A DNA stretch of 64,000 bases. Source: Ixodes scapularis (Eukaryota; Arthropoda; Arachnida; Ixodida; Ixodidae). The notes under the pieces were generated by a model. It ran no database searches and was not told where the DNA came from. It worked only from the letters and a program-made list of their open reading frames with translations. Of this stretch, positions 10,886 through 21,087 are shown piece by piece (the first letter of the stretch is position 1; the number at the start of each line of letters is the position of its first letter). Position numbers and translations under genes: made by a program. The DNA lies in assembly GCF_016920785.2 (NCBI RefSeq), contig NW_024609880.1, forward strand, positions 63,799,830-63,863,829. The letters are read 5' to 3'.

Positions 10886-10998
10886 TTGAGTGACAACAGG
10901 AGAGAGACACATAGGACACACAGCGCTTGTGTGTTTTATCTGTTTCTCTCCTCAGCGCTTGTGTGTTCTATGTGTTTCTCCTGTTCTTTGTGCGTTGT
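10886..10998. repeat. Degenerate head-to-head repeat around CAGCGCTT
   Basis: Left sequence ACAACAGGAGAGAGACACATAG and right sequence CTATGTGTTTCTCCTGTTCT form an imperfect inverted pair, with CAGCGCTTGTGTG occurring twice in between. The layout resembles the perfect 110-bp palindrome at 45,139-45,248, also centred on AGCGCT. Both may be termini of one retroelement family. Confidence 0.55.
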
Positions 10999-11344
10999 TT
11001 TTCATCATGTCGTCTCAATACTCGCTGGCCCAAATTGCTCAGAATGCACGCTAAAGCCTGATTCACGTGATGGAATTACGCTCGTTATTTTTAGTCGCGA
11101 CGGCGCTCGGGCACGAAAGAAATGTTGATAATAGCAGCGATGCTTGACGTCGATATTTAAATTCGCAGGCAGAATCGGACCATCTCAATCAGGCATAACA
11201 AGTCGATGATGTCCACCGGTGGCAATGATTGACGTCTCCAATTTTATCTGTTGTACGTTGAGCCTACCTTTCCCCAAACAACCTTCAAATTTAACATATT
11301 TTGAGGCCTGCACTTCTTACCGCAATTACCGCGTCAGCGTGTGT

Positions 11345-11835
11345 GGTCTACGGGCCGTTGTCGATTGAACGAGCAGACGACAGTTTGAACGATCATGCGT
11401 TGGTTTGAACGTGAAGGCGCACTGAACGTTGTCCGCGGGTGGTCCGGACAACTTGAAGGTTTTCCCGCGTTCATGATCGGACAAAAGAAATAAATATGAC
11501 AATCGCAAATCTCCGTGCATTCAACTCAAATTGGATCCCACACAAACAATCATCGTCCGTCGGCATTTTTTTTTAACGGCATTTATCTACGCTCTTGAAC
11601 GAACCGCGCAGGCCTAAAACACGGGAAAACTACCTTGACGCCTTCCCGGCTCCCTTGGTGCGTTTTGTCGTGGCGTTTTGACGAGAAGGCAGGTTTTTAG
11701 TCTTGTTTCTTCCAAAACAACACAGCAATGCCCGCTCCGCATAGCGGCCTCCGTCCACACCCCCAGACCGGAAATGCGTCTGAAGCGCCAGCACTGCGGC
11801 GTGGCGAGACAGAGTTGAGGGTCGCCAGCAATATG
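11345..11835 (+). repeat. GC-rich dispersed repeat, two-block family (copy 2)
   Basis: Block one starts ACGGGCCGTTGTCGATTGAA at about 11,351; block two covers GTTTTGACGAGAAGGCAGG at 11,675 and CCAGACCGGAAATGCGTCTG at 11,763. The copy at 43,530-44,045 is in reverse order and complement, which shows that both blocks belong to one repeat roughly 500 bp long. Confidence 0.65.
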
Positions 11836-12203
11836 GTCCCATCCAGAGCCACTAAATGAGCTACGCTCAGTGTATCGGCACTATGTTCCCGATGTTGGTG
11901 TGGGTGCCGCCATCTTGGTGCTTGTGCAGAGCAGATACAACTGCCGATCGTCATTATTCGAAAGTGCGACTTCCTCATCATTAGATTCGGTGTTAGGAAG
12001 CTGATGCAATATAGCTTTGCTCTGTCGCGAGCTGTCTAAACATTCGTGGAGGTCGAAAAAGCGTGTCCCGTGATTTCAGAGAAAGTTTGAGATAACTGGC
12101 AACCATGATTTTAAGCCACAAGATGGGTAAGTGTCGTTACTCTGAAGCTTAGCTTATCTATAGTGGCACTAGTCCGGAATGCATGGGTCATTTCCCTCTA
12201 GAT

Positions 12204-12761
12204 CAGGGGTCTCCAAACTTTATTCGCTAAGCGGCCGGATCAGCGATTTGTGCCTTCTCGAGGGCCGGAAAATAAGTAAATAAGTACAAATGAGGAAAAA
12301 CTGAATAAATAATTTTAAATAAGCAATTATTAAATACAGAATGGAAAGAAGTACAAAGTAAAAAAAAAAAAAGAATAATGTAAGATGGATAAATGCAACT
12401 AGTTAATTTTATAATCTAGTATTTATCTAAAAACCATGACGTTACCCAACACGGGGACCAAGAAAACTCCCCGGGAAGCGCATAGGAACTTTTGCATGTT
12501 CCAACAGAGCAGAAGGCTGATTAGAATGATAGAACTGATGCTGATTATATGTAATAGATACGACACAGGACACTAAGCACAATATACATGGGAACGCACA
12601 GGAATTTTAACATTTTAAGCTATGCAGGTATGAAACAGCGGACTAAGAGTGGCGATGCTGATGGGTCCAATTTCCAGTGAATCATATGACGAGAGGACAC
12701 GCCTATAATAAAGAGTCGGAATGATCGCAGCCTGCCGCGGGCCGGGGTTTGGAGACCCCTG
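12204..12761. mobile_element. hAT-type MITE with perfect 8-bp target duplication
   Basis: Termini are 15-bp perfect inverted repeats CAGGGGTCTCCAAAC. The element is flanked by CTCTAGAT at 12,196-12,203 and CTCTAGAT at 12,762-12,769. A CAGNG start and an 8-bp duplication are the hallmarks of the hAT superfamily. The 558-bp body is AT-rich and has no transposase frame, so it is non-autonomous. An unmutated duplication suggests a fairly recent insertion. Confidence 0.93.
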
Positions 12762-12769
12762 CTCTAGAT

Positions 12770-12960
12770 TATTATGTAAAGTCTACGGCGCGGGAGGCGT
12801 CCGCCTTTAAACTGCAAACGTTCTGTGTAGTTCGAGTTGATTCCTCTCTGAAATCTAGGCTCTCTATGCGCATGGACTGTTGCGCATGCTGTTGCGCCTA
12901 CTCGAGCGGCTCGCCTCCGACGCCGATTAAATCACGCCTCGTTGCGTATCGTTGATGAGG
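12770..12960. repeat. GC-rich dispersed repeat (ATCTAGGCTCTCTA family)
   Basis: The segment shares GGAGGCGTCCGCCTTTAAAC-type sequence and AAATCTAGGCTCTCTA with the copies near 27,680-27,740. The hAT MITE above inserted right at its left edge. Confidence 0.5.
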
Positions 12961-12989
12961 CATCCGATGAAGTTATGCTGCCATTGTGC

Positions 12990-14550
12990 CAGAGACGCTG
13001 GGGTTACACACGAAATGTGTTTCAGCAAAGCAAGAAAAAAAAAAACCCGGAAGTTTTGTAATTGAAAGGAGAAATATGGGGACGGGAAGTGTGCTGGATC
13101 TGCCATGGTATTGCAGAAGTACCATAAAAAGTACTGAGAGATGTACTAGGATCTCCCTTTATATTAAAAAGAGTGAAAGAGAGAGAGAGAGAGAGAGAGA
13201 AAAAAAAGAGAGGAAAAGAAAAAAAACGTAAATTTGTTCAATAAACATACGCGAACTAATATAGATAATAGTTCTTAGGTGCTCTGATAAACGTTCTCCT
13301 ATGTTTATTGGACACATTCGTATAGATTGTGTTACACAGAAAGTTTAAATGTTCACCGAATGTGCATCGGGGTGGCCGGTTTTACATTATAAAATTTCAA
13401 GGCATAGTTCTCGTGCGGAAAACGAGACCAACAAACTTGCCAAAGTCAACAACGGACGTGTTCGCGCAGACGACCGAGTTAGCGATGAACGTAACTTGTG
13501 ATGTCACCTCCCGGAAAGCGCGGTGAACAGATAACGCACCCTGTTATCTGCTTGCTGCAGCTACCTGGAGATGGCGCCACACGGTATCTGCAACTTTGTC
13601 GTCTGCGAACAGGAATCGCTGTTGACTTTGGCTAGTTTTTTTGTTTTGTTTTTCTTTTTGGGGGTTTCGGTTTTCACAGGAAGAGAATCACGCTCTTGAA
13701 GTTTACCGAGATAGAACCGACCACCTCGATGCCCATTCGGTGAAAGTTTGAGCTTTCCATGGGCAGGAGCCGATTTTTCCGGCTTGTTTTACAGCTTAAG
13801 ATTGGCACCCTATATACCGCGGGGTCAAGAATAGTCTGGGTGAAGCATTTAAAGCGACCGCATAAATCGGCTTGATAACGTATTGCGCTGCGATTTACCA
13901 CAGAGGCGCCTGAATGTGGTGGAAGCTTCGCATCATAATTTCAAAAACAAACTTGACTTGCGCAACAACCGACAGATGGCGGCGGCGCTAAAACCAGCTG
14001 GCAACCTTTTCGAATCATAAACGGTAGACGCTTTTTGCGGTGCTTGGTCAGGGCATTATTTTTTCTTTCTTTCCCCAAAGACGCATGAAATGGACAAAAA
14101 AATAAATAAAACTGATGGTTCGTCGAATAATTTCAGCTACCTCACAAAAAAAAAAGAAAAAAAAGAAAAACTAAAAAGAGTTTTAGTTGAAAGTGTAAAG
14201 GTCACTTAATACACCGGGCTGAGTCTCACTTGAAACTCAAAGGTTTTTTTTTTTACGAGTTCCTTTTGAACCGTCACAGGTTGGCCACCGAGTATTAATT
14301 AAATTCTAGCAGTTCAATTTCAATATAATTTTTGCCAAGTGTTTCAATATAATTTTTGCAATTGGGTTTTAATAGACTTTTTGCGACTGTGTTTCAACAC
14401 AATTTTTTGTACGTGCGTGTAAAAAAAAATTAAGGTTTTGCATAACCTTAAAATGCAGGCCGTGGCTTAAAATGCATAACCTTAAAATGGATACCCGTGG
14501 CAGCTAAAAAAAAAGAAGAAAAAAAAACACGTTTGTTTTACTGACGTTTA
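12990..14550. other. Intergenic with (GA)n and poly-A tracts; partial repeat at 13,730-13,930
   Basis: A (GA)n tract lies at about 13,172-13,200. The stretch 13,737-13,930 (TTCGGTGAAAGTTTGAGC ... CCGATTT) resembles 35,250-35,400 (TTCGGTGAAAGCTTGAGG ... CCGATTT), so it is a dispersed repeat. From 14,330 to 14,480 there are short imperfect repeats of a TTTCAATATAATTTTTGC-like unit and of CATAACCTTAAAATG. No gene is apparent. Confidence 0.45.
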
Positions 14551-14552
14551 AC

Positions 14553-14624
14553 CCCTGGTTAGCTCAGTTGGTAAAGCGCTCCACTGGAAATGGAGAGGTC
14601 CTTGTTTCGATACCAGAACCAGGT
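14553..14624 (+). tRNA. tRNA-like sequence, probably a SINE head (anticodon position GGA)
   Basis: The 72-nt stretch folds as a type I cloverleaf. Acceptor arms CCTGGT/ACCAGG pair; the D-stem GCTC with TAGCTCAGTTGG (A box) pairs at three of four positions; the anticodon stem CTCCA/TGGAG is perfect with loop CTGGAAA; the T-stem is degraded around GTTTCGAT (B box). GGA would read serine, yet there is no long variable arm, and the T-stem is broken. A promoter-bearing head of a SINE is therefore more likely than a working tRNA gene. Confidence 0.6.
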
Positions 14625-14800
14625 GGATTTCCCGATCGCGCACCAGTCACCTAGCTGTGTGTGGAGATTTGTGTTTGTCCTTTGTCCCTCTTGATCCCCT
14701 TCTCCAGGGATTATTATCTTCACACTTCCGGCTCACGGATATTTCCTAATTTTTTACTCATCATTCTTTTATCATAAGAGTGAATGAAGTCTGGTAGTGC
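14553..14800 (+). mobile_element. tRNA-derived SINE
   Basis: The tRNA-like head is followed by a non-tRNA body that includes CCCGATCGCGCACCAGTCAC and a T-rich end near 14,700-14,770. It is unlike the second SINE family in the window (51,837-52,120), whose head is serine-tRNA-like. Its 3' limit is uncertain. Confidence 0.5.
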
Positions 14801-14827
14801 TATATCATGGCCATTTCCAGAAGATAG

Positions 14828-15360
14828 CGTGTGTGATCTGGATGAGTTTCGTACCGCACGCGTTCGTGTAATCACCATAGGCGTAGACTTTGGGGGGGGG
14901 GGGTGGGGGCATCGGGGCTCGTGCCCCCCCTGATAAGATCCGGGGGGGGGGGGGGCGGAGCCCCTCCCCCCCCCCTTTTTGGGCCTTGGCTATGATCCTT
15001 ACCGAAACGCTGTTTACGTGTCATGTAACGAGCTTCTATAGTAGTGGCATGTAAACAAAATAATTCCCAGGTTGCCTTTATTGACAAAATACATGGGAAA
15101 TGGAATCCCAGATTGCTTTCGTTAGCTTCAATCTCCAGATTTGGCGAAAAGGTAACGCGCAGCATCCGCCCCCCCGGAAAACTTCTCAGCCTGCCTCCCC
15201 CGGGAAAATGGAAAGTCTACGCCGCTGGTAATCACTACTGCTTGATGCACGTTAAAAACCCAGGTTAGCGGTTGTACTGCACTGGCTAAATTTCTTATGT
15301 ACAGCTAAGAGACCGATCACCCGTTGAGGCGTACCACCATCTAGGCTGTATAAACATATT
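14828..15360 (+). mobile_element. 5'-truncated SINE split by a hAT MITE
   Basis: Bases 14,831-14,877 (GATCTGGATGAGTTTCGTAC...) and 15,228-15,360 (TACTGCTTGATGCACGTTAA..., GCGGTTGTACTGCACTGGC) match consecutive parts of the SINE at 51,945-52,120. The interruption is exactly the MITE 14,878-15,227 plus one copy of its 8-bp duplication. This gives a relative age: SINE first, MITE second. Confidence 0.85.
14878..15227. mobile_element. hAT-type MITE (GGCGTAGACTTT family) with perfect 8-bp duplication
   Basis: Termini CATAGGCGTAGACTTT and, inverted, CAGCGGCGTAGACTTT. Flanks are GTAATCAC at 14,870-14,877 and GTAATCAC at 15,228-15,235. Long G and C tracts sit just inside each end (14,892-14,902, 14,942-14,956, 14,968-14,980). 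A second member is at 57,587-58,656. The body includes TGACAAAATACATGGGAAATG, shared with that copy. It has no coding capacity. Confidence 0.93.
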
Positions 15361-15443
15361 AAGCAAGCCACTTTTTTTTTTTTTTAGATAGCGTGTGTAT
15401 TTGATTTTGCAAATACTGCAAAACCCGCCGTATAGTTCAGAAC

Positions 15444-16444
15444 CACAGTGTTCTAGAGGGGGTTGTAGTGGCAAGAGCGGCGGCCGCTTTGTGAAGATTT
15501 TGCGCGTACACCATGGCGCTGCTGTTCTGTGCCCTAGGAGCGCGCCCCCGTCAGCCCCATCATCAGCACTGTTCGGCGCTTACTACTGTGGTTTGACTGG
15601 AGCTTTTCGCGGTGCGAAACAACTGCTGATGTTGTTCTGTATACTCTCTTTCACCTTATGATGTACCGCAGGAAAGGCTACGGGCGCGAGCTCCTTGCTC
15701 TGGGGCACATCTCGGTGGCACAAGCTCTCGTGAATTAAGACAACGCTATGAGCCTGCGCTTCTAGCCTTCGCTGCGGTACAACATAGGTGAAACGAAGTA
15801 TTAGCGGCGAGATGTTTAGGTGGCGCCCTCCTATGTTCCCCCTTGTGACGTCATTACCTTGTGAACAACAAGTTCGATGGTGTTTGTAAATAGCATGGTG
15901 GAAGCCTGAAATCATTGCGCTCTTAAAGCAACACAGCCAACACCGTCGAAATTAAAGTTCTCTCGTTCCTCTTATTTCCGTCGATGGTATACCCTTTCCG
16001 ACGTCATAGTCAGCTTTTGGGCCAATCGTGGAAGGCCGACCACAGCGACGCTTTCGGTCGCGCACGTCGCCAATAGTAAATTGTAGTTCTGCCTTTGGAC
16101 TAATGCCTCTAGTGTGTGTGCTATCCTCTACTTGAAATATTTGCGTGTTTTGAGGGAGATTTTTTAATTATTATCGACTCCCCCCCCCCAGTACTGACGC
16201 ATCGTTCGGCAACGCTATCACTTGGGCTGCAGGCTTAATAGCTGCGAAAGATGTTCTACGGTGCTACATTTTGGAGAAGCGTACCGCGTCACCCTCGTCG
16301 TCTTTTTCGCTCATCGCACACGTGCCATTAATTCTCCTAGGGCACAGAACTCCAGCGCCACTCGCGGTATCTACGTCGACCGTCTTCACGCGCTTCATTG
16401 TAAGCGGGCGCCGCTCTTGCCACTACACCCTCTAGAACACTGTA
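15444..16444. mobile_element. 1-kb TIR element with 8-bp target duplication
   Basis: The left end CACAGTGTTCTAGAGGG and inverted right end TACAGTGTTCTAGAGGG begin arms of at least ~100 bp (both include GTAGTGGCAAGAGCGGCG and, further in, TTCTGTGCCCTAGGAG). Flanks are TTCAGAAC at 15,436-15,443 and 16,445-16,452; identity continues for two more bases (CA), so a 10-bp duplication is an alternative. An 8-bp size suggests hAT or P-like, 9-10 bp would suggest Mutator-like. No transposase is visible. Confidence 0.85.
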
Positions 16445-16449
16445 TTCAG

Positions 16450-16990
16450 AACCATAAGTGGTTGGGGATATTTCCACACGTGCGCCACCACGTTTCAACT
16501 CGCGCGTGAAAGAGCGATTACACTTGTAAAGCTCGTGCCGGCAGCGCCTTCAACATTTCGAATCTGCATGATTTGTCGGCCACTTGAAGCGTCGTGGAAA
16601 ACACTCGTTATCTTTGCATGCAGGATAGGGAAGGGCATCATGTGGGGTTAGAGACGAACGATCTGAACGAACCTTGGTCCGGATGATAACGAGGCATCAG
16701 CGTTCTCTTAACGGCACCCTAAAGCCCTCTCAAGCGAAATCTTGATCTTCTACTTAAGGGGCTGCTTTTCCTAGCATTGTAACGATACACTTTGGCCCCC
16801 GATTGTATCGTGATACTGGGAGTACAGCCAAAGATGTGTTTCGGTACAGAAATACAAATTATCTTTGAACGCTTGTACCGCGACAAAGAAATACAAATAG
16901 AAAGTGTGTTTCTTAAATACTATCGCGACTTGATCGTGATACTACCCGATCCTTGTTCAGAGATAGGGAGGAGGGAGTGTGCACTACCGC
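16450..16990. other. Intergenic, no gene seen
   Basis: Mixed-composition DNA. Near 16,785-16,940 an oddly repetitive text (GAAATACAAAT and TATCGTGATACT units) occurs, but no recognisable gene or element boundary. Confidence 0.4.
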
Positions 16991-18427
16991 CAGACTTGTT
17001 AGATTACTTGAAATATGTAATCAATTACAAATACAAATTATTAATTCTTAAATATTACGGATTAGCGTGACTAATTAATTTCGTTAAAAAGTAGTTGATC
17101 ACTTTACTTGCTACGTAACGAAGCAATAAAGTGATCAACTATACTTTTACTTTCACGTTACTTTGCTCGGATACTTCTCAAGAAATAAGAACAAAATATT
17201 CCTATGTTTCTATAAACGTGAGTTTTCGATATCCCACACTGCCACTTGATTGCTACCGTTCTAAATACTGAAGAATGAAAGAAATATAATTTATCTCATT
17301 ACTCTATAGCAAGGTTAAAAATGCGGTAGAATCTCTGCCCCTAGTCCGCACACGTTGCCTTCCGTCATGCTTTGATTATGTGCTCGCGAGATTCCGAAAT
17401 ATTATCTGAGGTATGGAATGCGGAGCGCGCAGGTTTGGCCAGAGTTTTGGTTGCGCTGCGCTCGTGTACATCGAATCATTTCTGAATGCCAGACCCCCGT
17501 ACCCATTGAAAGAGTTTCGTCTACACAGCGATGTTTCGTCGACCTTTCATCGGGAGGTGCCCGGGTTCGTTTCATCGACACATATCTTGCGACTTTTCGT
17601 CGACACTTCCTTTCGATGCGCATAGCTTCGGCCGCTGGCGCCCTTTGGGACCTTCAGGGTGTGAACCCAAAACAACTTAAACGAAGACACTTAAGACTGC
17701 TTACGTGTAGGAATGCGAAAGCATTCTTACACGCAGCGAATTCCTACAAACAGCGCGCCACGTCTTCCTTTTTTCCACTGCGCTCCGGCGGTGGCATCAC
17801 GCTCCACCACTGCGCAGGCGCGGCGCCTCCGCCGGCTCCACGGCTTCTGTGACGATGCGTCTGCGTTGCTGTGCGTTTCTTTGTATTTTATTTCTGAGGT
17901 GCGTCCGCTTTGACCTTGAGTGCCCCGCCGGCTTCTGTGACGATGCATCTGCGTTGCTGTGCGTTTCTTTGTATTTTATTTCTGAGGCGCGTCCGCTTTT
18001 ACCTTGAGTGCCCCGCCGGCTTCCGCGACGAAGCGTCTGCGTCGCTGTGCTTTTGGCCAATAGGACATTAGGTGCCGTTTCGCTCAGCCAATGGGAACTA
18101 AGGTGCCGTTTCTCGCTGCTACAGACGGAATTTAGGTGCCGTTTTTCGCTGCTACAGACAACGCCGGCTTCGCTCTAAGACAGGTAATGCTTTCGCATTA
18201 AAAAACAAATTTTATATAACTACAAGAAACATATAAAACGTCACAAACGGAAGACAGAAAGAATTGTAAATGCAAGTAACGAGTAATTTTAAAGTAATCC
18301 ATTACGAAGATTGCGTAATTAAATTACGTTACAAATTACTGCCACTGGCAATTACGAACTTACCTGAAAGAGTGATTAATTACGAGCAATCCGTCACTCG
18401 TAACCGATTACAAGTCCCCCAAGTCTG
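16991..18427. mobile_element. Candidate hAT-like element with GTAATTAC subterminal arrays
   Basis: The left end CAGACTTG and the right end CAAGTCTG are perfect 8-bp inverted termini. Inside each lies an array of GTAATT/AATTAC-type units (about 17,005-17,165 and 18,240-18,415). The 8-bp flanks (ACTACCGC and ATCATATA) do not match, so either the ends belong to different copies or the flanks have been rearranged. The interior contains the 88-bp tandem repeat. No transposase frame is visible. Confidence 0.5.
17841..18055. repeat. 88-bp tandem repeat, about 2.4 units
   Basis: Units start at 17,841, 17,929 and 18,017 (CGGCTTCTGTGACGATGC, the last diverged to CGGCTTCCGCGACGAAGC). The first two units are nearly identical, including a TTTGTATTTTATTTCTGAGG segment. 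The third is cut after about 38 bp. A shorter repeat, TTAGGTGCCGTTT, follows three times between 18,068 and 18,145. Confidence 0.9.
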
Positions 18428-18504
18428 ATCATATACCTGATAAACTCGGAAGGCGTACAGCATGTGTTGAGAACGAGCGGGGCAGATGCTGCCTGTGTGT
18501 GTGT

Positions 18505-18610
18505 GTGTTTGTGGTGACATGTGACACCATGAGGTCACGTGATTTGACGCCGCGTTCGGGTGTCAGCTGACGTTACGGTGCCTCGTGATGCCAGTGTCAC
18601 GTGACAGCTC
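18505..18610. repeat. CACGTGAC/TGACGTCA-rich minisatellite
   Basis: Units such as GTGACACCATGAGGTCACGTGA recur in shifted form. Similar clusters lie at 1225-1255, 45,735-45,925 and 53,925-53,995. The motifs look like E-box and CRE sites, but the tandem, dispersed arrangement argues for a repeat family. Confidence 0.5.
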
Positions 18611-18626
18611 CTGTCGTCCGTAGAAG

Positions 18627-18725
18627 ACATGGGCGTACCAACCGGGGGGGCAAGGGGGGCACTTGCCCCCCCAGTTCTCAGAGTGGGGGGGCAAGGCATG
18701 CGTTTTGCCCCCCCTGAAACGGCCG
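18627..18725 (+). mobile_element. Left end of a G-rich MITE (CATGGGCGTACCAAC)
   Basis: The end CATGGGCGTACCAACC is followed by alternating G and C tracts (GGGGGGGCAAGGGGGGCACTT). The matching opposite end occurs at 22,382-22,447. No partner end or duplication was found nearby, so this is a partial copy. The layout (CA..GGCGTA then G/C tracts) parallels the hAT MITEs at 14,878 and 57,587. Confidence 0.5.
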
Positions 18726-18869
18726 CCACTGGGCAGAGCAGACACAGGCCGGCGGCGCCCAAGGAATACCAAGGGCACTGCCCCCCGACCCGCGCGGGCA
18801 TATTTTTAACGCGCAGGCGATACAAACCCTAGCAACGGTGCTCACGCACGCCGGATTGGCTGGTTCGTA

Positions 18870-19003
18870 AAGCCTTGCTCCACGAACAAGGCTACACGGT
18901 AACCTTACGGAATCCATCCGCGAGACATGGGCCGGACGGGCCATCCAGACCAGGACGTAGTAGGCCCTTACACAAAATAAAGTTTTGCTTGCTTGCTTGG
19001 AGA
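18870..19003 (+). mobile_element. LINE 3' end with (GCTT)n tail
   Basis: The segment CCATCCGCGAGACATGGGCC ... AGTAGGCCCTTACACAAAAT runs into AATAAAG and (GCTT)3 at about 18,989-19,001. This is the usual structure of a LINE 3' UTR with a tetranucleotide tail. No coding part remains. Confidence 0.6.
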
Positions 19004-19054
19004 TAGGCGCTGCCGCCGTCAACATAGGCAGCGGATGCAATGCGAGTTTCCGAA

Positions 19055-19125
19055 GAGGTAGCGTAACTTAGTGGTGAGATGTCTGCCTCATACGTGTCAG
19101 ACCCGGGTTCTATTTATGGTGTGGG
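19055..19125 (+). tRNA. tRNA-like relic
   Basis: GGTAGCGTAACTTAGTGGTG resembles an A box and ACCCGGGTTCTATTTATGG a decayed B box, spaced about 45 nt apart as in a tRNA. The acceptor stem does not pair convincingly. Probably a tRNA pseudogene or SINE head. Confidence 0.4.
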
Positions 19126-19129
19126 CCGG

Positions 19130-19860
19130 CTTACTTCTTTTTATTTTTTTTCTCGAACATTTTGTTTTGTCGAGGCATTTGGCGATATTTACATTTCTTT
19201 TTTACCATTAACACTAAAAAAACGAATGTTGTTGACGAAACATCGCTAAACTAAATCGTATCGACTCTATTTACGGAAGTGCATGGGGGGCAGCGGGGCT
19301 TGGGTTGCCGACCGGACGCCGCAAAGCGGCGTGTACGGGGGGTGGGGGGGCTAGGTGGGTTAATAGATTTGTAATTAGCAGCCGCACACCGTCACCGCGA
19401 AGCGGCGTGAACGCAGGCGCGGGGGTGGGTTACCGCGCTTCGAGTGATACACGAGCAGCCCATCCGGCGTGAGCGTCGTTGTTAGGGGTTCTATCGCCTG
19501 CACCGTAAAAAGAACAGTGTGTGCACCTCCTGTAGTGGGCAAGAATTCCTACATTGGAGAGAAGCGGGGACAAGCCCTTTCTTCAAATGCGTCAAGTCTC
19601 CTTGAGCTTCGGAATACAAAGAAACGCCACTATTCGGAGCGAATCCCACAGTTACTCGACCTCTCTTGCGTCGTGTCTGTTCGCTCCCCGCGCCTCGTAG
19701 CAGTGTTGTTGCAGTGGGGGGGCTCGTTAAAATGTTGGGGTTTTTTGGACTATCTAAATCACTTTCTTCCTTCCCATCCCCCCCTTTTCTACTCCGCATG
19801 CTTCCCCCTCTGCAAATATCAGCTGACCTTCCGACCTCTGTTCTCTGTTGATAGGCAAAA
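19130..19860. other. Intergenic, no gene seen
   Basis: AT-rich to 19,260, then GC-rich with the unit CGAAGCGGCGTGAACG-like repeated twice (about 19,320 and 19,396). Overlapping 102- and 133-codon frames on opposite strands at 19,469-19,870 have no recognisable domain. Confidence 0.4.
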
Positions 19861-19864
19861 CAAC

Positions 19865-20035
19865 CACTAAAATTAGAAAGTAATTTGTAATTTGAGTGGA
19901 AGTCACTCGGAAAAGGAGTTAAAGTAAACTACTGATTACTAGAATAGAAATGTAATTAAAAGTTACTAAACTACCCAGAAAAGTAGTTAAACTACAGTAA
20001 CTTGAGTAAAGTAGTTGAACTACGTACAAGTCTGG
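19865..20035. repeat. AGTTACTAGAACTAC-type array ending in ACAAGTCTGG
   Basis: Repeated GTAGTTAAACTAC/GTAACTTGAGTA units end at ACAAGTCTGG (20,026-20,035). This is the same terminal arrangement as 18,240-18,427, so it is a solo right half of that family. It abuts the 3' side of the LINE at 20,050. Confidence 0.6.
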
Positions 20036-20090
20036 CCTGGCAAGCGCTCTGCGTAAGCGTTTTCACTGATCTGCCTAGCCCCGCACACCA

Positions 20091-20384
20091 TCACATGGGC
20101 CAAGAAAGGTGTAGTTTTACTGCAGAGGAGAAATCAGCAGGGTCCAAGATGGTGACAATGGAGGATGGGGGACTGTTCCAGTGGCTGATGGCTTGAGAAA
20201 GGAATGACCAATTGAAAGCGTTCGTAGAGCCAGAAGTGTGTTTGATGGTGCAGACGTTGTTGAGGCGAGAAGATGTTCGGTCGAGGGGTAATAACAAAGT
20301 GGTTTTGAGGTCGGGAATGTGGTAGTAGATTTTGTGAATAAGGCACAGCTGAGAGACTTTCCTGCGAAGCTGCAAAGAGGACAT
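20091..20384 (-). pseudogene. LINE ORF2 C-terminal tail
   Basis: LRRKVSQLCLIHKIYYH, then SHWNSPPSSIV and PADFSSAV. This is the C-terminal signature of CR1/L2-type ORF2 (L..RR....CL..KI; F...I..WN.LP..IV; F...). It aligns with the plus-strand remnant at 52,880-53,175 (RRKLCPLCLLRKIYR, DWNRLPTDIV, AADFKMAI), so both come from one family. Confidence 0.88.
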
Positions 20385-21087
20385 GGTTAGTTCAGTTTTT
20401 AGCGCCGAGACACTGAAAGAAAAGTCATAAGTGGATGAAATGAAGCGAGCAGCTCTGTTCTGAACTGCCTCTACAGCGTATTGATGAGGTACAGTCGATG
20501 GGTATTCCAGATGGTTGAAGCATATTCTATTTTTGGTCTGACGTACGTGTTAAAGGTTAGCTTAGGGACAAAGGGTGGAGCGATTTTTTAAGTTACGTCT
20601 GCTTAGTCCAAGAGTTCCAGATGAATCGGCGGTAATGACTTCAATGTGGTTATTCCAGGGAAGGTCAGATGTTAGTCTTACACCAAGGTATTTATACACA
20701 GTAGCGGTCTCAATCAGATCGGAGTCCAAGAAGTAATTAAATGACAGTGTTTTTTTTCTTGGTGAAGTGGATTAGTTTGCGTTTATACTTGTTTGGTGAC
20801 ATAATCCACTCTTTGCACCAATTGTTAATTTTATCTAGATCTTCCTGAAGCTGGTTATTATTTTGCACACAAGTTACTTTGTTATGGATGACGCAGTCGT
20901 CGGCGAAAAAGCGTTTTTTTGAAGAAATCCCAATGGGAATGTCATTAATAAATATTAAAAAGAGTAAGGGCCCAAGTACGAACCCCAGGGGAACACCAGG
21001 AGATACATTTATTAAGGAAGATTCATGATCATCATGGACGTGACCTGTACACGGGAAAAAAAGAAAGTCACGAATCCATGCAAACGG

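Noticed and set aside
16991..18427. A secure hAT call for this interval
   Set aside because: The ends match but the 8-bp flanks do not, so it is kept only as a candidate.
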